DNA of 64,000 bases, taken from Ephemerocybe angulata. Lineage: Eukaryota; Basidiomycota; Agaricomycetes; Agaricales; Psathyrellaceae. Below, piece after piece: positions 56,254 through 64,000 of the stretch. Numbering within the stretch: the first letter of the stretch is position 1; every line of letters starts with the position of its first letter. Below the pieces are notes generated by a model, which saw nothing but the letters and a program-made list of their open reading frames with translations, was not told the origin of the DNA and searched no databases. The stretch is from contig JAACJK010000112.1 in assembly GCA_013368325.1 (NCBI GenBank), forward strand, positions 186,001-250,000, given 5' to 3'. A program made the position numbers and the translations under genes.

Positions 56254-56361
56254 GAGCCCAAAAATGGCCAAATCGGCCAGGTTTTGGGTGAGATATGAGT
56301 CTTTTCACTAAAGGACTCATATCTTGTCCAATTTCTGGCCGATTGGGCCTTTCTTGGGCTC
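56254..56361. repeat. Foldback (hairpin) repeat, 108 bp
   Basis: GAGCCCAA...ATCGGCCAG...GATATGAGTC is followed, after about 12 bases, by GACTCATATC...CTGGCCGAT...TTGGGCTC, an imperfect palindrome centred near 56307. It may be a MITE or foldback element. No target duplication was found. Confidence 0.7.
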
Positions 56362-56461
56362 GTTTTGAAGGGAGTGGGTCTGGAAATGATGACCTGGACC
56401 CAGCCTGCACCCGCAACCTGGCCTGTGGGTCACGGGTTTCCAAACCCATGGCAAACACTAG

Positions 56462-58071
56462 CCAGAATATTCCCAAGGCCATCAAACACTTCTATGCATA
56501 TCTCCAAAATACCACGTACCAAGTGCAACATGCAGAAGAATCTTTGGTCAATGACTTTGGAGTACTCCTTTTGGAAACACTGCATTATGATGATGGCAAA
56601 CATGTTTTGCACACCAGAAAAGAGATGCCATTCTGGATATACAGCCAGGTAATCGATGTGAAGGCAAACATCACTATTATGGAGCGACGAAGCTCAGGTT
56701 TTAATCTGGTTTATTGACTGAAATATTCCTCAGATGCAGGCAGCCTTGTTGCTATCTGTGTCGATGGGACACCTTTGCTAGAGAGGACTTTACTAGCAGC
56801 TAAGTGCATCAATCTCCAAGCAGATATTATGTGTATTTCCTATGTCCTGCATGAGTAGTTCAGTATCAATGGATATGTGGGGGTGTACAGAAGGTATTTG
56901 GTGAGACCTGCAAGAATGGTAGCATAGAAAGTGATGTACTATTGTCAAACTCCTTGTTTTCATTGTCAGAGAAGTTCTTCTGTAAGACATAGAAAGGAGG
57001 GAATAGCAGTGTTGGTGTTGGTGTCTTACTCATTAGACACCTGTTGAGCACCAAGTACAAAGGTGTGATCACTCTATAGCACAGAGAGTATACTTTCTGC
57101 CCTGTATCAGTTCTGTGCATTGAATTTATTTTTTATTTTATTTTTATTTTTGACTAATCTAATTCTGCAGTTTGCAATCCTGCCTTATATAGCTTATATG
57201 TCAGGAACAGTAGGCTTTTGAAAACTAGCAATACTAATTATGCAATGGCTAAGACTTCCAGACTTACTGAGAGTCTAACTAGAGAGGCAAGCTAAGTGAC
57301 TACTGAAGAGAATGGTGAAGTTGATGTACAATTGCAGCTACAATAAAGAGTATTTATACATGTACAGTGTGTGACTAGAAGTGTGAATATACTAATAAGT
57401 AAGTAATGGATAATGAGAGTTGCATAGAATGCATGATTCAGGTCAGACTGCTTCTGCTTTATGTCGATGCAATCATGCTTTCATTGCAGAGAAAGCTTGC
57501 TCAATTGGGTTAAATTGGGAGAGCAGAGTAGGAGGTATACAATTCAGGCATCTCCTCAACCAAATCTTTTGGGATCATTGTAAAATTTTGTCTAATGCTA
57601 CACATACCCTATATTTATAGTTCTATGGAACCCGATTTCTTAAATATGCCTTGTGTCGTTGTAGATAGCATTATCTATGCCGTTATTGCCAAATTTGGCC
57701 CACCGATGTCCTAATGCCAAACCAGAAAACAAACTCCCTGACATGCCTGGTCATGCTATCCATGTGTCCTCTCTGACCATTCTTTTCCTTAGGCCGCTAC
57801 TAGCTCTCAATAGTAACTACACTCCCCTCTATTTACCTGGCCCCTCCTCATGAATCCACTTCCCCCTCCTGTGCCCATATCCCCCCAGTCTTGGCCTACC
57901 ACTCCCAAGGAAAATGCTAAAACAGAGCAAAGTTGGATGTGCCCCGGCTGAGTACATGTGGCTAGTTGGTGTTGTACATGACTTCAAATAACCCAAGTCG
58001 AGGGAAAGCTCCTCCGTCTGGTCAATTGAGTCCTGGATCTTGAACCCAGCCAAGGGAGAAGGGGTCTTCTT
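56462..58071. other. Unassigned repeat-derived region
   Basis: A frame at 56462-56717 (containing HAEESLVNDFGVLLLETLHY) looks protein-like but stands alone. Nothing else is recognised. Confidence 0.3.
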
Positions 58072-58960
58072 TCATTGCTGCAGGGCATCCAATGAAAGTG
58101 TCTCCACTGTCTCCCTGATGGCAACACATTCTGCGAGCAACTCTGCTTCACTGAAGGTGATCCCATGCAGGCCTAGAACTTTGAGGCCAAACTTGGCACC
58201 CATCACGCTCGCACTTGCTGAGGAGCTGCTAAGTAAGATTTCGAATGCTTGGGTAGTGGGCATTATGTCTGCACCACCGAGCTCGAGCATGTCTGCATTG
58301 GGAGCTCTAAAATGAAAGAGGTGAAGGGTATCTAGGCAGGTAGGGAGATACCACCAAGTCCTAGAGCGAGCCAGCTAGTCACATGCAGCGATAGTTCTCT
58401 CAATGACATGTGCACTAAAGGAAGAGTGGACTGCCCTCTTGAGAGAAGCAAGCAGCGCCATTCTGATACATGATATCTAAGTGTTTCCAGGTTTGGTGCC
58501 ATCCATAGGAGACTTTCAAAAAAGTCTGCTGAGTTTTGTCCACCAAGTTCCTCCCAACTGACCATTGTGATGCTGGCAAACAGTCGCTTGCTGCCTGAGA
58601 ATACTGAAGCCATACTCCCTGGCAACTTGTAGACAGAAAGGCTGAGATGTTGGAGATTGGGGGCTACAGTTTCTAGAGGAAGATTCAGTGTGGTATAGGA
58701 GTTGCCAGGACTGATTATTTCGAGTGTCTTGAGTAGGAGCCAACACGGAACCACATCTGATGTATCATTCTTTGGCGTGCATAAAGCTTGCACGGCATGT
58801 ATCAGGAGACTGTCAAGCTATTGTTATCACCGCCTGGTTAAATGTGAGGGTGAGTGAACGTAGCATCTTGCCTGCGTGTCCGTACCACCAATTGAAGAGT
58901 CTACGCAACCCCAGCAGAGGAACAGCATGGGGCCTGCACTGCCGGGGGTCACACTATCAG
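58072..58960 (-). pseudogene. Decayed F-box/LRR-type gene
   Basis: The minus strand reads Leu-rich repeat-like segments: LRRLFNWWYGHAGK and LRSLTLTFNQAVITIA, then LLLKTLEIISP, LQHLSLSVYKLPG, LETLRYHVSEW and GLKVLGLHGITF. A 47-bp intron (58351-58305, GTATCT...TTTTAGAG) joins the last two exons in frame at LGLGAPNADMLELGG. One extra base near 58815 breaks the frame upstream, and no start codon or F-box was found. It resembles the C-terminal half of proteins such as the F-box gene at 17391-19058. Confidence 0.6.
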
Positions 58961-60435
58961 TCACATCATGTGGGATTAGCAGGCCATGGCTTGCATCTAC
59001 CTTAGTGGAGTCCACTTTTGATAGAAAGAAAATAAATAGCTATCTTGAGCTATAAAATTGAACTATCTAATATTGCACAAGATTTACTATTGTCATCATC
59101 ACTTGCTAAAAAAAGGCCTCACACCCTGTTTCTTCCTCAGCGGTGTCCTTCCTTTCAACTAAAGTTTCTTTCAGTAGTAAGCTCAGATGCACCCTATAGT
59201 GCAGTGGAGCAACAAAGTAGTCCATTACCTTAAAAATAGCATTGATTCCTATAGGAGACAAGTATTTATATTTATGTATCATAATGTTATTGACAAGAGT
59301 TAGTGTGTGCATACTAGTAGCATGCATGATCATGTTGTTTATAGATTAGAAATCACAAAGAAAGCAGATAATAAATATGTAGTAAATTGAATACAAAATA
59401 TTAAAAAAGACTTTGCATAAAAGAGAACACGACCATCAAGGAGGAAATGAAACTATAAAAGCCATATAAGCTAGAAGAAGTGGAGAGAAGGGAGAAAAGG
59501 CAAATCTACTGTCAAAAGTTGAGAACTTAAAAAAAATTAGCATTGACAAGATGTGAAGATTGAATACTTATCCCAGTTGTTTATTTTCCTCACATAGTTC
59601 ATCTAGAAGAGAAGCTAAGGTCTGCTCACGGCATGCAAGAGAGCCAGCCAGAGGACTCATTGACCGGGAAGAGGTGTCTTGGGTGATATTTAACAGTGAG
59701 TGATTCTTCCCATAATCAGACCTCCCCCTTTCACCCTGCCCTCCCAGGATCAACCCATATTACCTGATGTTCAAGCCTCCTTCCACTGCTACATCTTCCT
59801 GGCCCACATTCTCCACATCCCTCCTTGCTACCCTATTGCCATCCCACTGGCTTTCTGCCACAATTGCTACCAGAAGCAAAGAAAATTGCAACAGGCCGCA
59901 AGCAGCACTCTGCAGCCACCTCATCTGCTTCCATGATTTTGCATTGTGCATTGCAGTTAGGCATTCTTCACTATCATCATTCTTCCACCAGTAGCTACCA
60001 CAGTACCCACATCCACAGTGGTACCTCCCATCCACTCTTCAAGCTTCAAGTATGAGCCAGCAAGCTGTCTGCCATGTCTTCATTGCATGATAAGAAATAC
60101 AAGCTTAATATGGCTCTCAGGTGCAATGAGCTGGAAAGGCTTGCCACTCAACTTAGGAGCCTCATAATTGAAGATAATTCTGAAGATACAAAGGTAGCTA
60201 TGGACCTATCTCCAGAGGGCCCATTTGTGCATGCAAGTATGATTGCTGGTATTATTGGCACACTTGAAACCTGCCTTAAGGATCCCCAGGTGCCTTCCTG
60301 TTCAGGCACTGGGCTCCCTCGTTTTGCTGGCAGCAGGCTAAGTTCTAACTTCTTTTAGTTCCTTTTATTCTCTTCAGCCAATGAAGAGGCTTTGACATAG
60401 TTCAATATTTTGCTTAAGGGCATGTTTAATCTTAA
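58961..60435. other. Non-coding, with one lone frame (60074-60358)
   Basis: A SINE-like scrap (TTTTGATAGAAAGAAAATAAAT) lies near 59009. The frame at 60074-60358 (containing LRCNELERLATQLRSLI) has no recognised domain and ends shortly before the transposable element at 60436. Confidence 0.35.
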
Positions 60436-61387
60436 CTGTACTTCACACTCCCCCAGGAGTCCTGTAGGACTCCGGCTTGTCCGTTGGACTTCTGCCAGAC
60501 TTACCATAAACAGTGCATTTCTACTGGAAGTCCACCCGAAGTCCAACAGGAGTCCACCGGAAGTCCAACAGGAGTCCACCGGAAGTCCAACAGGAGTCCA
60601 ATAGAAGTCCAATAGAAGTCCAGCTTGTCCGGTAAAGTCCAGTTGAGTCCGGTTGATACTTGAAAATCCAGCTCAAGTCCAGTTGGAGTCTAGCTAGACT
60701 CTTATGCTATTTTGATAATTAAATACATATTGTGATGACTTCCATATATATCTGATATCCGTTGGACTTCTAGTGGACACTTTTAACAATCCATACCTAC
60801 TTTAAGTATCTTGCTACATTTGAAAACGGATTTCTGCTAGATTCCTGCTGGACATTTTGCTGGACTTCCTGCTGGACTCCTGCTGGACTTTTATTTTTAT
60901 TTTTTAAAATAGCCATCACTTTTTGATGCTTATGTCAATCAGAACTTTCCAAAAATCTCCAATAATGGCCTGGGAAAATGAAAAATACTTTCCGAACATC
61001 GACTGTAAATTGACAACTGCCCATATAATTGAGCTTACACAATTCAATCTAAGTTTTCTGACAATGTGAATGATAGCATTAGCAAGTAATATGATCATGA
61101 TGGCATCACCTTAGTTATAACTGATGTAACTAGCCTGTTCTACTTGCTCCCGGAGTCTAGCTAGACAGTCCACTGGACCAGCAGGACTCCAGTTGGACTG
61201 GACATCTGCCGGACTGTACGGACTCTAATTTGGCAGGTACTGGAGTCCAACTAGACCTTACTAGACTCTGCTGGACTCTGCCAAACTCGGTTTAGGGCAC
61301 TTTTACCCTCTTACTGGACAAAAAGTCCAGCAAAAGTCCCGAAAGTCTACCAGAAGTCCAGGAAGTATGGGGGAGTGCGAAGTCCTC
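60436..61387. mobile_element. hAT-like non-autonomous element with GTCCA arrays
   Basis: It begins CTGTACTTCACACTCCCCC and ends GGGGGAGTGCGAAGTCCTC. AATCTTAA is duplicated exactly on both sides (60428-60435 and 61388-61395), an 8-bp target duplication. The inside is 952 bp with arrays such as CCGAAGTCCAACAGGAGTCC and GCTGGACTTCCTGCTGGACT and no gene. The ends are shared with the GTCCAC-array copies (ACTTCACACTCCCCCACC), so they belong to one wider family. Confidence 0.9.
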
Positions 61388-61395
61388 AATCTTAA

Positions 61396-62512
61396 GGAGA
61401 TAGATCAGGTCTTTATGGCCTCTTAAGGCATCGGCTCTGATAACTTTTGCACTGATAAGAGGATATACAAGCAAATCTTGTACATTTTCAACAATTTTTT
61501 CAACAATTTTGGCAACATAGTATTTTGTGATCTCCTAAACTTTATTATAGATAAACCGCGAAGCATTCTCGAGGATGATTGTAGACACCTTCTTCTTCAG
61601 AGCAATATCCATGATAGTAGCTAGCACAGTGATCACATTAGAGAAGAGTGTTCTTGAAGTTTTTTCAAGGTTAATACAAATAGTTGACTACATGGCTATT
61701 GTTGCAGACAAGGATGTTGCAAGTGCATTAATCCTCTTGTGCTACCAACCCTCAGTTAAATTTAACTTGCAGATGAATATTTCTGTTTTCTCACTCAATA
61801 AAATGAAAAAATATGATAATGATTTACTGGCCTCGTATTTTGTAGTTGAAGCCAAGGCCCCCCAGGGCCACAGTATGACTGTACAAGAGTACCCCACCCC
61901 AATTATATTTTAAATGAGTAGCCTGCACAAAAAATCTTGTGTAAGCTCTGTTCAAATCTGACTAGGAAGGCACAAAATCTTCCCTAGACACTGCCAAAAC
62001 AAAACTCAAGAGGAGGGCCCTCACTAATTGCAGGCATCTTTGCAACCTAGGTGAGTCACTGTGGCTTTCTTTAGCCTTTCTTAAAATAATTCATTGTGCA
62101 CAGGCTGATTCCCACTATTACCAGATTTACAGCTTCAAAGGGTTCAAAGGATCAATAGTTTATCCCAGTTCTGACTGCCCAGCTGACCTACATGACTGAA
62201 GGAGGAAAAGAAGGGTGTCAGACTCACCGCAACCTCAATAGGCACAAGCTACACAATAGCTCAATCATACATAGTATTTGATATTTGATTATGAATCTCA
62301 ATATTTATGCATTGATATAAAGTGAAGAGAGGAGAAAGATATGTATCAATCCTCGGAAACCCCATGTGATGCTTAAGTAATGAGATCAAATTTGATGGCA
62401 CGTAACCTTAGGTGGCCTCCTGCCAAATCCTTGCCTCCGTTCGGTTCGCCTAAATGGGGCACCTCAGTAGTCGCCCAGGCTCTGGTGTGGAGCACCCTCG
62501 GTAAGTGGGATA
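61396..62512. other. Non-coding, one lone frame (61575-61913)
   Basis: The frame (starting MIVDTFFFRAISMIVAST) has no recognised domain and no supporting neighbours. The rest is A/T-rich repeat debris. Confidence 0.35.
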
Positions 62513-62949
62513 AGCACCCACCAGGCTGAGCAGCCCAGCCTGGCTGTCATCCCCCCAATCCGTCTGACATGATAGACAGTTTGTGCTCACGAGGGCCCGC
62601 CCACCACCAACCTTATTGCCCACATACATGGGTCCAGATTGGCTAGGGTTTGCAGGTACAGCTGTGGTGCAATGGTAGGAAGTGTCACTACAGAGGCTGT
62701 CCTGGAAGTTGACAGTTCAACTCCGCTACGTGCCATTATTTTTAATGTACTTCTCACCATAAAACTCTGAAATTTACTGCTTGCATGCTGATTTTCGGAA
62801 AGGACATGGTGTCAATAGATTCCACAAGGCTCAAAACTGTGCGGAATTGAATGATGTCATGCTATAGAACTGCGAGAATGTGATGTGATTAAGCACCCAC
62901 CCAAGCAGAACAGCCCAGCCTGGCTGCCATCCTCCCAATCCATCGAATG
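62513..62949. repeat. Two 58-bp direct repeats around a tRNA-like sequence
   Basis: The segment AGCACCCACC...CAGCCCAGCCTGGCTG(T/C)CATCC...CCAATCC near 62513-62570 recurs near 62892-62949 in the same orientation. The 320 bp between them hold a tRNA-like segment. Confidence 0.65.
62657..62737 (+). repeat. tRNA-like SINE segment, second family
   Basis: TGTGGTGCAATGGTAGG resembles an A box and AGTTCAACTCC a B box, about 40 bases apart, ending near CTACGTGCCA. Stem pairing is poor, so it is a tRNA-derived repeat and not a working tRNA gene. It differs from the SINE in copies A to C. Confidence 0.5.
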
Positions 62950-62979
62950 AAAAGATTACATAATCGATCGTTTCTCTCC

Positions 62980-63989
62980 AGGATCTCGCACAATCCACAT
63001 CTGGTCAGCTGGGGCGATCACCAACCAGATGTGGTGGAGATGCACAGAAGGCTAATGGGCATTCCAATCTTTACTCTCTCTCCATCCTTCCGGCCTTGAG
63101 ACTCCTCAAAAGCATCTGTGAGTGACCACCATTTGATACAAAATAGGTATGTACACTCCTAATACACTACTACATATACCTGAACACTAATTTTCTTTAG
63201 TCAAATCAATCATGATCTTGCCCTCAGACCCAACCGAGTCCATTACAGTATTGGTGCTCAGGCGAGGTGGCCATTTCGAAAAGGCTTATCGAAGCTTTGT
63301 GTCGAGGTAAGCGAAACAGCGCATGCCACAGCATCTTTATAAGCTTGACAAATGAGTTTCGAAGCGCGACGAAGTGGTTGGGGTATGTGGACTCATCTTC
63401 CTCAGGCATAACCGACAGGCATAACCGATGGGAGACGTCATAGTTGATGGGTTTCTGAGTGCATCCCAATTAATTCTCCTTGGACTCACCTCTTTAGGCG
63501 GCTTCTTGCTGACACCCAGTCTGTTCTACACGCGAAGATACGAGGAGCTGAAGATCAGCAAGAACATCCTCTACCACTACGAGACAAGAGTTATGCAAAC
63601 TGATCGTGCGAAAAGGAAGAAATTGGCTATACTTTGCCGGGTCAGAGTCATGGCGACATTTGGTGCCCCTGATTGAGAGATCCTTTGTAAAGCTTCACGG
63701 AAGCTGCTCATCCCTCAGCAGTGGGCAGGAATGGGACACCCTTGAGTATCGAACTGGGTACGCTATTCAATTTATCGTTATCGTTCTATCGTCCCCACCC
63801 CATTGGCGTACAATCATCCGTGCCTGGAAGGATGATGAGCTCTCCCAAGCGAATCACGACCGCCTCTTTGAGTGCTCATTCAACGGTCTTACTGGAGAAC
63901 GCAATGGTACGGATGTGTCCATGGCCTCTTCGCCGCTCACTCGTACTCAATCCTCCGGGCGGTCGAGGTGGGAAGGCAGTCCGTTATAG
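62980..63989 (+). CDS. Possible partial gene at the window end
   Basis: A frame open from about 63560 to 63989 (containing RNWLYFAGSESWRHLVPLIE and FIVIVLSSPPHWRTIIRAW) has a protein-like composition and base use unlike the repeats before it. Upstream exons may lie in 63200-63540, where a CTCTTTAG acceptor is seen at about 63498, but I could not settle them. No domain is recognised. Confidence 0.3.
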
Positions 63990-64000
63990 TACTCCAAAAT

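Overview
This window is nuclear DNA from a filamentous basidiomycete, most likely an Agaricomycete; I cannot resolve the order. The evidence is the many 47-66 bp spliceosomal introns with CTAAC/CTGAC-type branch points, the small divergently spaced genes, the F-box/LRR proteins, Rho GTPase, GPI1 and DAO-type oxidoreductases of mushroom type, and the repeat load.

Region 1 (1 to about 20.1 kb) is a compact gene block on both strands. It holds an acidic Ser-rich protein (41-633), two paralogous three-exon genes with an F-box-like start and an SGSxAL...DLN core (2213-3411, 5768-6902), a divergent ribonucleotide reductase small-subunit paralog without the radical tyrosine (7837-9010, minus), and a 2062-residue Helitron Rep/Pif1-helicase (9549-15794). 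After these come a PHO80/PCL-type cyclin (15972-16817, minus), an F-box/LRR protein (17391-19058, minus) and a stand-alone retropepsin (19474-20100). Most of these genes have a clear TATA box, and several share the octamer CATAGGTA upstream. This suggests a common regulatory style and possibly one large Helitron-associated unit carrying replication and cell-cycle genes. That last point is inference.

Region 2 (20.8-30.7 kb) looks like ordinary host sequence. There are three tandem copies of a seven-exon FAD-dependent oxidoreductase, each with a 15-nt micro-exon, then a Rho GTPase (minus). The GPI-anchor biosynthesis gene GPI1 diverges from the Rho gene; the two start codons are 84 bp apart.

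Region 3 (30.7-64 kb) is transposon-rich. A young Ty1/copia element (34361-40816) has 379-bp LTRs differing at two positions and target-site duplication GTTGA; its pol gene is broken by two MITEs whose target duplications identify the exact insertion points. A FAR1/MULE-like transposase pseudogene (41418-48051, minus) is split inside its SWIM zinc finger by a 4.4-kb nested element. That element contains an intact-looking DD34E Tc1/mariner (IS630-type) transposase. The rest is a family of non-autonomous elements made of GTCCA/GTCCAC arrays with embedded tRNA-like SINE sequence, a LINE endonuclease remnant, a decayed F-box/LRR gene, a foldback repeat and a second tRNA-like sequence. No CRISPR array, rRNA or complete tRNA gene was seen.
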